Source: Jacaranda mimosifolia
Taxonomy: Eukaryota; Streptophyta; Magnoliopsida; Lamiales; Bignoniaceae
DNA length: 64,000 bases
Direction: 5' to 3'
Assembly (NCBI GenBank): GCA_018894105.1
Contig: CM032131.1
Location: 10,008,501 to 10,072,500 of the forward strand
Shown: piece after piece, positions 11,290 through 23,830 of the stretch
Layout: every line of letters starts with the position of its first letter
How positions within the stretch are numbered: the first letter of the stretch is position 1
The notes under the pieces: generated by a model
Seen by the model: the letters and a program-made list of their open reading frames with translations, nothing else
What the model was told of the DNA's origin: nothing
Database searches by the model: none
Translations under genes and position numbers: made by a program

Positions 11290-13571
11290 TGATGACAAGA
11301 ACTTTTCATGGAAAAATATTAAGGAGTTAGCAGACAAATAAGAATAGTGAACTAAGGCTAGTTGTGAGGCCCAATGAACAGCATCAGGATACTCTTGGTA
11401 TGTTTAGTTTTGATTGCTTGTTCAATTATCAGACATAAGTATACTATTGGATGTCAGTTTGATGCATTTTTCTATTATAAATTGAAAATTATATCATACC
11501 ACATTATAATTTGTAAATTATATATGATGTAATTTATTTAATTTCATTGTGATGATAGGCATTTATCGTAGCAAACCCATAAGAAATACTAATGTTGATC
11601 AAAATCAATTCGGGCTGCATAGGAATGAGATGGATAATGAGGTGCTGAGGATACTCTTGGTATGTTGTTTTGACATATTTTCTTTTATTAGTTATATTTG
11701 TAACTTGAACTTAGAAAGCCCATATTCTGCGTTATTATTTTATGTAGATTCTATGTGCCAGATATTTTATTTCTTTTTATTGTGAGATAGGCATTCATCA
11801 TAGTAGGCGCACTAGAAATACTAATATTGATCAACACTTAGTTGAGCTAAATACAAATGAGATGGATAATGAGATGCATGAGGGTAACACATGTATGTTA
11901 TTTTAATACTTTAGCTTTTATTCATTTGAACTCGAGAAAAATCACAAACATCTTTTTATAGATCAAATTGCTATTTAAAAAATATATTAGTTTTAATAAG
12001 AAAGACAATTAAATATTAAAGGAGTTTTAATAAGGAGAACTACATTACCTTATTATATTTTTTGTTATTTTTATTGTGTTCCATCTTTTATAGATAATAT
12101 TTGTGAGACAAAGAAGACCAGAGGACCTACATACTTACCACATGTCCAGATGATGAAAGATCGCAAACAAGTTCATTTTAACAAGCGTGGACAACCTATT
12201 TGTCCAACAAGTCTACATTTGTAGAATTTCTTGGTACCTTTGTGAGGAATGCTAAACTTGTTCGGCTTGACTTCAAAACATGGCATAAAGTACTATTACA
12301 AGTGAAGAACAGGTTAATTGAAATTGTTAAGGTAATGGTATTTCATATTATTTAAATTTTTACTTTTTGGAGCTCTTATTAAATAATAATTTCAAATATG
12401 CTTTTTAATTTAGGATAAATATTTTGGTACTCCTGGATTTGAGCATTGGACTGTAATGAATATAGGCAAAAAATGGAAAAGCTGGAAGAATAGAGTGAAG
12501 GATAAGTTTTTTGATTCAAACTTGTCATTGGAAGAAAACTTAAATAGGAGACCTAACACAAAAGATGAGAGGATTTCTCCTGATCAGTGAAGGAATTTAG
12601 TAGTTCATTGGAATAGTGAGGAAGCAAAGGCAACATCTTATATTTGGAATATTTAAAATGACTTATTGTTTCTAATATAATATATGCTACTTGAATATAT
12701 GCTATGAGAATACTAATCTTATTATTTATTTTGTACATTCATGAAGAAAGTGCTCGAAACAGGCAAAATAGAGCAAACAAGAAAATGATGCATATTGCTG
12801 GAAAGAAATGTTTTGCACAAATCGGGAATAATTGAAGGTCATTATTTTATTATGTTTATATTATTTTAACCTTTAGTGAAATATTGATCTACTAATTACC
12901 TATTTATATACAATGAAGCAAGAGCAAATAATGTAAGAAAGGATGGAGATATTAGCAATGAAGAGAGTGAATTGAATGGCGATTCAACCAATGATGACTT
13001 ATCTAGGTTGGATCTTTTTGAAAAATGTTATACTTGAAATGGAAATCATCCAACCCTGATGTGGTAGACTCATTGGTAAGAATAATTCTTATGTAGTTAC
13101 AAGAGTTGTTTTATGTATCTACCTAAATTTATTATAATATTCTTTCATCAAGCATTGATGTTCTTTAATTAAACTTGATATGCAGTTTAAGATGAAAGAG
13201 CTAATAAGGAAACTTCCTCCTGGTGTAAAAGATAAAGGCCCAAATGATATATATTCTCAAGTTAATGGACCAAATATGTGGGGAAGAGTACGCATGTATG
13301 GTTTTGGTGTCACTACTTCTGACATATATGAAGACATGCCTAGTAAAAGGGCTTGTTATGTATAAACATGCAATATCATGTTGAAATTGATATGTTGAAG
13401 CAAAAAACCAATGAACAAGCTAAGCAAATGCAAGAGCTTCTTTGATTGAACAAGCATAGGTTGGAAATCACTGATCTTCCACAAGTATCACATGTTCCTT
13501 CATCATCCTCTCATCAGCCAATAGCGTCTCGTCGACATTCACTATCAAGCATTAGCAGAATGCCTCTATGG
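11290..13571 (+). pseudogene. Second En/Spm-type gene (Transposase_24/TNPA-like), 5' part
   Basis: Several exons of the second protein found in plant CACTA elements (family called Ptta/En/Spm or Transposase_24), thought to bind the subterminal repeats. Recognisable blocks are 12094-12332 (KKTRGPTYLPHV, a KRGQP motif, then FLGTFVRNAKLV), 12415-12590 (DKYFGTPGFEHW, KKWKSWKNRVKDKF), 12748-12834 (RNRQNRANKK), and 13186-13575 (ELIRKLPPG, then NMWGRVRMYGFGVT). Damage includes a frameshift near 12215 and stop codons near 12587, 12832 and 13364. The exon at 13366-13571 ends 'cctctatgg' before a GT donor at 13572; the next exon is 20.8 kb away at 34335. Small exons at 11560-11640 and 11790-11880 are duplicates of each other. 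Confidence 0.8.
11556..11895 (+). repeat. Duplicated small exon in the TNPA-like gene
   Basis: Two segments starting 'gataggcatt(t/c)atc' (about 11556 and 11788) read in translation as G-I-Y/H-R/H-S followed by RNTN and an NEMDNE motif in both. They are about 230 bp apart, each preceded by AT-rich intron-like DNA. A third weaker piece (11340-11400) shares 'aggatactcttggtatg'. This is best explained by tandem duplication of an exon with part of its intron. Confidence 0.65.
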
Positions 13572-13639
13572 GTAATCTCTCTATAACCCTCATATCATCT
13601 TATGATCATCAAAACAGTACAAGAAAAAATGGTTTCAGC

Positions 13640-14720
13640 AATCATTCATGGTAGTCGCTAAAAGTGAAAAAATGGTTGCTAAAACCTATAGCAACCAAAA
13701 TAAGATTGGTCACACATGTTCACAACAAAGTAGCCACTAAAAGTACCCAGTGACAAGCTATTAATTCGGACACTGAGGATAGACATTTAGCGACCATTCA
13801 AAATTGATCACTAAAAAAGAAACAATTAGCAACAAATTTTTTTCTTGCTAATTTAGAAAGTCATGGTCCTTGCAACATTAATAGGGTTGCTATAATTGCA
13901 TATATCGTAACCACATCATTTTGGTCGATAATAGATTGCATTTTAGCAACCAAATTATTGGTCGTAATAATTTTTAATTGGCTACAAATAGTTGTCTTAT
14001 TTAATATGTTTTAGTGACCACATTGCAATGATAAAACTTTTGTTGTTGAAAAATATCTTTTAGAAACGAAATAATTGATTGTTGTAATTTGGTTGGTAAT
14101 AGATCGCCTTTTAGCAGTCAAACTATTGGTTGTAATAACTTTTAAATGGCTGCAATAATTGTCCTATTTTAGCGACCACATCACGACGATAAAACTTTTC
14201 TTGCTGAAGAATATCTTTTAGTAACGAAATAATTGATTGCAGTATTTGATTGGTAATTGATTGCCTTTTAGAAATCAAATTATTGGTCGTAATAATTTTT
14301 AAATGGCTACAATAATTATCCTATTTCAGCTACCACATTGCGACGATAAAGCTTTTATTGCTGAAGAATTATCTTTTAGTAACGAAATAATTGATTTCAG
14401 TAATTTGGTTGTTAATAAATTGCCTTTTAACAATCAAATTATTGGTCGTAATAATTTTTAAATGGCTGCAATAGTTATTTTATTTAATATATTTTAGCAA
14501 CTACATATTGACGATAAAGCTTTTATTGCTAAAGAGTATATACTAGCAACAAAATAATTTCTTGATATAATTTTAATATTATGGCAAATCTTATTGCATT
14601 TTATATGATTTAGCAACCAAAAATTGGCTATTGGTTGCTGATGTGTATACATTAGTGACCAAATAATGATTTACAAAAAAGAAATTGAATTGGTTGTTAT
14701 ATGTACATATTAGTAGCCAA
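13640..14720. repeat. Left subterminal region of inner CACTA with ~160-bp tandem repeats
   Basis: Dense gcgacca/ttagcaacca motifs, within which about four diverged tandem units lie between 13930 and 14560. The marker 'attggtcgtaataatttt' recurs near 13958, 14125, 14281 and 14440, giving spacings of about 157-167 bp. In other CACTA families such arrays are binding sites for the element's own protein. Confidence 0.75.
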
Positions 14721-16409
14721 ATAATGCTTGCAAAAACAATTTGAATTGACAACCTCTACATTACTCATGAACCTCTCCAAATTCTCTCCTAGAATCCATG
14801 TGAGATATCGAGGCTCAATTAAAAAAACAAACATTATAAGAGAAATTCCAAAAATATATTACAATCAAATAGGGAATTACAAGTCACGAGAGTTTGAGCG
14901 TAGAATTAAACTATAAAGTACTAACTTTCTTTACAAAATATCCAATTACTAAGCATCTCCCCTAAAACAAAGAAAGAACATGAAGTTGAAAATTGCATCA
15001 AATTGAGAACCAGAACAAATTGTAAAATGAGAACATTTCTGCCACCAAGTGCAGTGCTTAATTGGTCCCTGTAAGAGAAGTAGGGATCGAATCCTCTCTT
15101 AACAAGATTTTCAACAAATAACCCAGTTATAGTATTAAGCCCCAGTTCCAACAATTTGTAGCAAAATTCCCCAAAATTTGATGAATAAAGAGGTAAGCAT
15201 CACTCTCCAAAGTGCTCAGGATCGACTCACCATTCCATCATAATTTTCATCAATTACCAATAGCTCAAACATTAAAAACCCCAAGACGCTGCAAAAAAGT
15301 GGCTGGTGCACAAAAACCTGCAACATTCATCTGCTCAAACTAAAAGATAAACAAAATTCATCCCAAAATCTTACTGTAATAGGAATTGAGCTGCAACAAT
15401 CAAATCAAGGGCAGCAATCAAATCAAGAAATATATTAAATTAGGAGTAACAAGATTCAATAATTCCAAAGAAGCAGCAAGCTAGCAAGCAAACTCCCATG
15501 CAGACACAAGAAAAAAGACAAGAATAGTCCCATCAATTAGTTGAACACCCACACCACCAATACATTGAAATAACAACATACCTTCATATATATATATATA
15601 TATATCGCTCCAATAGTAAGATCATAAGCCATTCCAAAAGCTAAGCCAAGTGGAATAGGAATCTACATTAAATGTAGCAGAATTATTTGCACACAACAGC
15701 AAATTTCCAATTCAAGTAAGACCATCAAAAAAGAAAGGGCCAAATCAGAACTAATTTACAGCAAACAAAATCCAAGTTTTAGGAAAATGAAAATAGAGTT
15801 TCTCCATCACAGATTCGATGTCCAAATCACTAGCATTTGGACCACTAGCATAAGATCCCAAAATTCGTGATAAAAGCTAAACCCAAATCATGGAAACTAG
15901 ATAAAAGCTAGCACAGTTTCTCCAGCAGAAATTCAGCATAAGGTTCCAAAAGTAAAATTCAAGCAAAGCTACCAAACTACTGCTGCAAGTTCAATAGAGA
16001 ATTGGCACCATACTTTTCACAATGTTAGTAGAAATATTTTGTCATTTGAAATCAGCACATATAGCAAAAGAAAAAAATGATGTCATACTAACTTGATTCT
16101 TTATTGGAAGCAATCCTTGTGAAAGAAAATATAACAAGATCTGCCGACAATAAACTTGAAGAAGAAATTCTTAAGTATCCTTTCCTGCATTTATAAATCA
16201 CATGTTAAAGCTAGATTAATATGATAAAGTTGAGGCAAAGAACATTAATCATTTCTATTTCATGTTAGCATGTACCTTAACAATGGTGGTTGTGGCTTTA
16301 TTTGTGCTACTTGAAAAGCTTTAGCAAATAGATTATCTACATAAGAATAAGTTAGTTACTGTCTGTGTATACGTTAACATGCCAATTGGTAACTTTGAGA
16401 TTTATAAGC
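14721..16409. other. Unassigned, possibly captured genic DNA
   Basis: This is less AT-extreme than the surrounding DNA and has intron/UTR-like texture on the minus strand. One candidate exon is preceded by 'tttataaatgcag' and followed by a GT (minus, about 16185 to 16090). An open frame at 14921-15154 (minus) has no family resemblance. It may be the distal part of the same captured locus as 22223-23830. No protein could be named. A (TA)n run is at 15584-15605. Confidence 0.3.
16391..16409 (+). repeat. Target site duplication of the processed pseudogene (left)
   Basis: aactttgagatttataagc. The right copy at 17812-17830 differs by one base (t to c). Confidence 0.85.
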
Positions 16410-17811
16410 AAAATAAAAAATGGCCTTAAAAATCCACACAATTTCGAAACAGGGACAACCTTTTCACAGTGTAATGGCTGCCCAAGAACAAGAAGAAAGC
16501 CATGAACACCAAAATCACCACCAACAACAAGAACTCAATGATCATCACCGTTATTGGAAGCTTTTGTCCACATATTTAGGCCTCAGTTTCACAATCTTTC
16601 TTAGGCTTTAACCTAAAAACTACATCAGTTTATTCTCACCACTCCAAAGCAAGAACAAAGCTTTCTCTTTTAAGCTCATGCAGGTAGAGGAGCAGTTTTT
16701 TTCAAGAAGGAAGGAGGACTCAAAGGAAAATGCAAGAGTAGTTGAAATCTTTGCAAGCCACAAACATGCTTGGCAGTAGGAAGAAAAGAGGTTGTTGCAA
16801 CAGATCAATGAAAGAAGCGAGGAAATATCATATTTGAAGAGTAAAGTTGAAGATTTTGAAAGATTAAAGGCTAAGATGAAGGCTAATGTTGAAGATTTGA
16901 AAAGGGAAATCGGTGAGAAGGATGAAATGCTGAACTTTATGAGCAGAAGTAATCGGGACATGGAGAACAGTAGTGGGGAGAACTATAGTGACCTGAGGTT
17001 GAGGTATGGAAACTCAGAGGTGTTTGAAGGGGTGGATGAGTGCTTTGTCGGAGGCAGTTTAGATGAAACAAGGGTTGTTCATGGATAGAATAACAGTGGG
17101 TTTAGTTTAGATATCTTGAAATCTGCTGCAACAAAATCTGCTAGTTCTTTGCAGGATATCCAGTATGAATCTCTTGAATTAAGGTACCATTTAAAGCATT
17201 TTGTGGCTGGAAGGGAATCACCTTGGAAGGTAGATGGTGACTCTACTGGAGTTTCTTCTAAATTTAAAGTGCTTAAGCAGGAATTGTTAAATCTGGAACA
17301 AGTTGGTAAGGCAGATCTATCAAAGGTATCATCACAAATGCGTAAACAGGCCAAGAGGTATCAAGCATTAGCAGGCAAAATAGATGATCTCTGTTGGAGA
17401 ATGCAAGCTAGTGATTCCAACAAGCTGACCCTCAGTTCAGAGTTTAGAACATAAAGTCAAACTGAATTTTTGCTTCAAGCATTCTGGCTGCAACAGTGTG
17501 CATCTGAAACTAATCAGAAAGTGATGGCATTACAGACTGAGACTAGGAAGAGTTATCAAGGAGATGATCTTGAAGGGAAAACTAAACTAGCCACGAAATG
17601 GTCGCTGGACTCTATCCAAAACAACCTCAAAGAAATTTAGAGATATGGCTGGCTAGAATTAGAGGGGATCTTGAAGGAATCCTAGCCAGAGATGGTACTT
17701 CTCACATGAGGGAATATTATATCTCTAGGTTTCCTTTTGTTCAATAATAATAATGACTAACTATTTGATGAAGTAATGATCAGCAAATGCATAGTTCCTC
17801 CAAAAAAAAAA
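16410..17811 (+). pseudogene. Processed pseudogene of a coiled-coil plant protein
   Basis: ATG at 16474 opens a frame that continues without introns to TAA at 17745-17747, about 425 codons. In-frame stops lie at 16609 and near 16777, 17086 and 17452, with one small frameshift near 17640. The product would be hydrophilic and Glu/Lys rich with predicted coiled coil (EEISYLKSKVEDFERLKAK and similar), and ends in a conserved-looking REYYISRFPFVQ. I recall a conserved plant family with this C-terminal block (ARDGTSHMREYYISRFPFVQ) but cannot name it. A poly(A) tract at 17802-17813 and a 19-bp direct repeat on both sides (16391-16409, 17812-17830) show that it is a reverse-transcribed mRNA inserted by LINE-type target priming. 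The 5' untranslated part is 16410-16473. It sits in the inner CACTA. Confidence 0.85.
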
Positions 17812-17830
17812 AACTTCGAGATTTATAAGC
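17812..17830 (+). repeat. Target site duplication of the processed pseudogene (right)
   Basis: aacttcgagatttataagc, directly after the A-run at 17802-17813. It matches 16391-16409 in 18 of 19 bases. Confidence 0.85.
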
Positions 17831-18763
17831 TACCTCATATAGCTTCTAACTAGAAAAGAAGAAAGAGAAACAGAACAAACTAAGAAAATCTACAGATTTC
17901 AGTACAATTATCTGCAGAGAAATAATTGACTTGACCTTAACTCATGACTCATAGAACTAATACAAGAAGGAACACATTAACTGAAAGAATGAGATGTCTC
18001 ATATGCACCTTCTTCTGCTCACAATTATGTTCAGGTTTTATTTACTGATACCTTACACATATCCAAAGGATTTTGGGGACAAATTATCATGACTGGGGAT
18101 CAGTTAACATGATCTTAGAACATGAAAGAGAAAAACAAATCTACAAAAACTGAGGAGACAATCCATAACACAGAGAAATGAAGATAAGGTTCTCAGGAGT
18201 AATAGTGGAAGATCTTGGAAATTATCTTCATCATCACCGGCATCACACATTAAAAACTAATAAGCCTAAACTATCAAATAAGCATTATCCTCTTACAGTT
18301 AATATTTAACACAGCACTTGAAACTATATTATAAGGTAGAACTCAAAACTTAAGGAGTAGAAAAGATTTATTTCCATTTATAAAATTACATCGATAGATG
18401 ATAAACTCTACGTCACATTTATGCTTGAATTGTAGGTTTCCCTTGATCCCTTGCAGTGATGCTCCCTTGCCCTTTATCTAATTTATTTCCTTCATTTTTT
18501 TGTTACCCTGAATAAGAGTCCTTATCTTTTTCTACCTATCCAAAATCAGTACTTCTTTTTCTCTTCTTTTTTATACTAATCTACGATTATTTTTCTAGCT
18601 CTTCAATTTCAGAACATAAGGTAGGCTAGTTTTTTTATTCTATATTTTTCTCACATTCAAAGTCCGTCCTTCCTTTTCTCCAAGTTATTAGACAAGGACC
18701 AAAATATCAGCCTGTAACTCCAGAAATTTTCCCTAAGAAACTATTATATAGATGTAATAAAAT
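17831..18763. other. Unassigned stretch between pseudogene and solo LTR
   Basis: No coding signal that I can support. It is likely part of the same captured genic segment that continues at 22223 after the solo LTR. Confidence 0.3.
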
Positions 18764-18768
18764 AAATC

Positions 18769-21700
18769 TATAGCACCCCCTCTCGGGATAACACCTAAGC
18801 TGAGGTGCTATTCCAATTCATTCCTTAAACATGTATCAATAAAATCAATAGGCCCATAAAAATTTTCACAAATTCTCAACAATAACATCAACAACATCAC
18901 AACCTTATAGCGTACTTAATCCAAATGCGGAAGCTATATTAGAGTGCTAAATACCATAATGAAAAGTTCAACATCATTCAAACCAAAAGGTCATCACTAG
19001 TACCAAGATTCATACTTACAAACCACGAGTATAACAATATTCATGACAAATTACAACATCTCTAAATAAAACATCCTAAAGCGCAGTCAAACATGCATAT
19101 ACATTAACAGGCTCCAGTACAACCATCTCTACCAGATTTGTCAGTCCTCATGTCCTCCTGTCTCATACCTGCCTAAGTAAATACGAGTAATACACAAGGG
19201 TGAGTCAAAAGGACTTAGTGAGGATTGCGTAAAGCAATACATGGCCAGTCAAAAATCAAGGTACACAAATAACAATCAATAATAGTTTAGTATAAGAATG
19301 AAAAGTCACTGCCAAAAGGAACATCAAAGAAACCAAGTTACAAACAATTGCTAGATCGGAAACTGTGATCGCCGGCTCTGCGGCCTGTTCGTCTCAATCG
19401 ATCCTGCTCGGGAGTTTTAAGGACATCTCAACCGATCACAATTGGGAGGGATCATCTCAACCGATCCTACTCGAGAGGTTTAAGGACATCTCAACCGATC
19501 ACAGTTGGAGGTATAAATGTGGCTCGTTGCCCGAAAGATCAGCCTGATCTAGATTGGGATACCACTCCAGCCTTATTACTCCATGAGCACAATACAATTA
19601 CAAGAATAGCAAACCCAACACATATGCAAGTCAATAAACCAAATACACATGCATATCGGAACATCCTTGTGCCTCAATAACTGTTCAGTAAATAATCAGT
19701 TCAATAGCTCGAGCATAACAGCTCGACAATAACAGTAGCTCAAGCATAACAGCTTGGCAATAATAGTAGCTCAAGCATAACAACTTGGCAATAACAATAG
19801 CTCAAGCATAATAGCTTGGCAAGGCACTCAGCCCAACAGTTCTCTTGTACACATATCTTTTAATTCGATCAATCAATCAATCAGTTGCCAACATGGTAGA
19901 ACAATGAACTTTACAATATGATTCCAATAATGCCATCATGGCAGACCACAAGATACGGTACGGTTCAATTTGAACAATAGCATACGAAATGATGAAATGT
20001 TCAAGGCAAGAATAGTAACAATTGATTGATTCAAAACACTTTCGATACACGATTGACACAGTAAGATTCTCAGGTTCAACAATTAATAGTATTCCATAGA
20101 CAATAATCAAGTCATTGGAACCTCACAAGGTTCGATCACAATAAACGATATCAATAGTCAAGACAATAGAACCTCACAAGGTTCAGAAATCAACGATAAA
20201 TGATAACGATAGTCAAGAACCATACAAGGTTCAGAAAACAATGATAAACGATAACGATAGTCAAGACAATAGAACTTCACAAGGTTCAGATAGCAACAAT
20301 AAACGATATCGATAATCAAGTAATAGAACCTGACAGGGTTTAGAAATCAACGATAAACGATAACGATTGTCAAGAACCTTATAGGGTTCAAAAAACAAAG
20401 ATAAATAATAGTCAAGACAATAAAACCTCACAGGGTTCAGATAGCAACAATAAACGATATCGATAATCAAGTCAATAGAACCTAATAAGGTTCAGAAATC
20501 AACGATAAACGATAACGATAGTCAAGATAATTGAACCTCACAGGATTCAGAAAACAACGATAAACAATAACGTAGTCAAAACAATAAAACCTCACAGGGT
20601 TCAGATAGCAACAATAAACGATATCGATAATCAAGTCAATAGAACCTCACAGGGTTCAACAATAGCATTGCTTTACTCAAACAAGTACTAAAGCGGTAGA
20701 TCCTCGTAGGGCTCAATCACAATAACATTACTTTACTCAAACAAGTACCAAAGCGATAGATCCTCACAAGGCTCAATCACAATAACATTGCTTTACTCAA
20801 ATAAGCACCAAAGCAGTAGATCCTCACCTTAATCACGCCAACAGTGCACTCAGACTCTACTGGTCCTCAGGGTCAAAACCTCCGTCACCTATTCAAAAGG
20901 TAACCTTATATTAAAATCCATGTTCAACCCTAAAGATCACTAACACTTAGAATCATACCAACAACAACCCCAAATCTAAGCTATTATCCTATTCATACAT
21001 TAGTTAAGGTTTGATTCGATATTACTGCCCTAAAGATACTATTAGTATCGGATATATAGACATATATGGAATTCACTTATACATATAGTTTCATAATGAT
21101 AGTCTATATTGATCATAATAATCCAGTTATCAATAAAAATCCAAGCTTATGTCGATTAAATCCCAATTACAAAAAATTGGGGTTCTATACTTAGTATGCT
21201 ATATAACCTATAGTTTGCATGAAATAATACCATTTTAGATTCACTAGGCCTATTTAATCGATCAAAGGTGTTCAATTTTTATGCATGAGTGTTCTGATCG
21301 ACCAATTCCATCATAATATACGGTAATACAAGGTTTTACAATGATCAAAATGTATAAACATATACATGCAATTACATACACAAACAATATCATTATATAC
21401 CAATATCTCACTAACAAAGAAGAATCTCCACGATCAGACCGCATGCATGTGTTCACCGCGACGAGGCGATGATTCTGCCTAGTCGACATCGCCGTCGCCG
21501 TCCACCGCCGCCGGAAAGTTTGATGTCACCACCCAGAGACTCCTCTCACCGAGAGTTTTCCAATGGCACCCTTGGTTTCAACAATGGCCGCCTAAAAACC
21601 CTCCAAAAATTTCCCCGAAGCCCTCACAATTTACAAGCTCCGCCGCCGGTTTTTGCCCTCTCCGCATTGTATCACCGCCATGTAATGCTCCCACCGTGTT

Positions 21701-22217
21701 CCCATCATCAAGTACTACCTAAAGTACCCTTCAGATTCACCGTCAGATACCAGAAAACTCAAAACCCAATTACTCCGTCGTGAACCCATTTTCGGTCTTT
21801 TTCCACCGCGCTGCTCCGGCGATCGTCCGCCGTGTATATGGATGTTGTTTGAGTGCTGGAGGTGAGGAGAGCTTAGTTGCGTTTTTGGTTTGGAGTTAAT
21901 GGTGTCACCGGTGGTGGGGTTTGGCGCGGTGAAGAAAGAGAAAGAAAAGAGAAGAAAGGAAAGAAAAATGGAGAAGAAGGAGAAAAATGAACCTGCTGCC
22001 CATTTTTTAAATTCAATCTTTTCATTTTGCAATTTAGTCCCTAGGAAACTTAAGTTACGCAATTGAGTCCCAACAGTTTCATTTAAACGAAATTGGGTAT
22101 ATAAAAATTATAATTTGACCACAAATTTGTAAAATAATTAATAAATAAAATTCATAAAAATTAAACTAATGATAATATACATATAAATGAAATCATAAAA
22201 ATTTCTAGGGTGTTACA
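18769..22217 (-). mobile_element. Solo LTR, gypsy-type TGTAACACCC family, 3.45 kb
   Basis: The right end ctagggtgttaca is the usual LTR start in minus sense (TGTAACACCCTAG). The left end tatagcaccccctc is the LTR terminus (GGTGCTATA, expected GGTGCTACA). The two ends are flanked by a perfect 5-bp duplication, aaatc (18764-18768 and 22218-22222), so this is a complete solo LTR left by recombination between LTRs. It shares layout with the LTRs at 35432, 41799 and 48790: a GC-rich leader with cgccgtcgcc runs (21470-21840), tandem repeats in the middle, and a short AAGTCC-type hairpin (19202-19216). Confidence 0.9.
19700..20830. repeat. Minisatellites inside the solo LTR
   Basis: Three arrays in a row. 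The first is about 37-bp units of 'tagctcaagcataacagctt' (19700-19825). The second is units of about 55-70 bp built on 'aacctcacagggttcag' plus 'aacgataaacgataacgata' (about 20105-20660). The third is units of about 64 bp built on 'attgctttactcaaacaagt' (about 20665-20825). Units differ by point changes and small gaps. Confidence 0.85.
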
Positions 22218-22222
22218 AAATC

Positions 22223-23830
22223 TTACAAATGCATTTGCAAGACACCTGACATAAGAAGGGGAAGGATATATAGAAGAACATCTGGAGCTGACAAAGTTCT
22301 TTATTTGAAGACTTAAAATGGAGATTAATTTGCACTACTCTAATTAATCTCAACTTTTGCCAACTAAGATACTAATAAATTGTGTGTTTAATATCTCAGT
22401 ATGCGTAATTATCTTTTCCTTTAATCCAAAAGAGACCAAAAATTGGATAAGGTAGGAATTAAAAAAATTTCAATAAAATTAATCAGAGATATCATGAGCG
22501 CAACATGGAGCTCTAATCTCAAGAGAATGGAGCCCTTGAATGTTGGAAAACAAAATCAATTCTGATGCTATTCTAAAATAGAAGTTGACATAATGTATAC
22601 ATGCATAGTTTAAGTTTCCATATGGCAAATATGAATGCCAACTATGGGAACACTAAGAGTTCCATGTCAGTCTGATGAGTCTTTTACTGCCCGTTGTATT
22701 TCCAACTATGAAGCCATCAGTGTAATACTATCATCAATTGGTCTATATCCTTGACTGACAGAATTAGATTTGGTTGGGTCTTCTAGTAAAAAAAATAGAG
22801 GTCTTTGTTGCAACTATCCAATCTCCACCATAAAACATTAACACCTCTAACACCTAAACCTGTTGCCTGTCCAGCAAACTGTGGACTTATCAAATAAAGT
22901 ATGCAATTTTTACCCAAGTTAGGGCTGCTATTGAGTTTCCATAACTAATTTCTTGCGACATGGTCTGGGAGGTTCATCTTAGTGAAGTTAAAAATTGTCA
23001 CAGGCTAAATAGGAGAGGTTGTTCACTATAAGAGGTGAAGTCTTTTTGCAATAGAAAGTATGGCCTTTGGGTTTGAATAAATTTCCCATACCTTCTGCAT
23101 GATCTTTATTTCAGCTACAATTCAATGCTAATGTGTTTTCTGATCCTACATTTTTTTAATTGTCCCCTAAATATGGAACACCTGACTAAACTAAGAGAAA
23201 GAAGCAAAAACTTGTTGTCATGTATTAACTAATGTTAGATATTCTTCCCACCAGCATCGAAATTTCTCTAGTTTTACTGCATTAAATTGAGTTGCAAAAT
23301 TTGTAAGACAAGATGCTACTACCTTATGACAAATTACACAAAGACATCAAGAATTTCACCGTAATTCCAAACAAGTGGTTGATGGGCAAGGCATTTAAAG
23401 AACTAGCATGCAATAATTAGTTCAGGGGAAATTGGAAAATTCAATCAGAAAGGGGACAAAATGTTACCCTAAATCGCAGAGAAACCCACAAAGTTTGGAA
23501 CATCATAAAGGGATACCGAAAAATTGTGGCAATCGTGTCTCTGAAAAAAACTAGAAGCAAAAAGAAGGCCATGCTGGATTACTTTTCTTTCTGCATATTC
23601 TTAACGAACAGTCGTTGTTTTCTGCGAATCCTCACACGATAAACTCCTCTGCTTGATCGAAATTGGTAATCTAGATTTCGAATAAAATTTCTGAGGGAGA
23701 AACTAGGTTTTGAGATTGGTAATCAAGGATGAGGACTGGATTAGGGGACAAGAGATGAAGGGTGCGGTGTTATCTGGAAATATGGCATTAGTTTAATTAG
23801 GATTCAATATTTTAGCATAGTTGGGAAAGA
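22223..23830 (-). other. Possible captured gene 5' region, unrecognised
   Basis: Read on the minus strand, about 23800-23560 looks like a plant 5' leader (pyrimidine-rich, 'aaacctagtttctccctcag', then 'cgatcaagcagaggag'). It is followed by intron-like, T-rich sequence down to 22223. No protein family could be recognised. It may join with 17831-18763 and 14721-16409 as one captured locus later split by the solo LTR and the processed pseudogene. Confidence 0.3.

Noticed and set aside
14921..15154. 77-codon minus-strand frame
   Set aside because: Looks like part of an intron or UTR; no recognisable motif and no support from splice signals.
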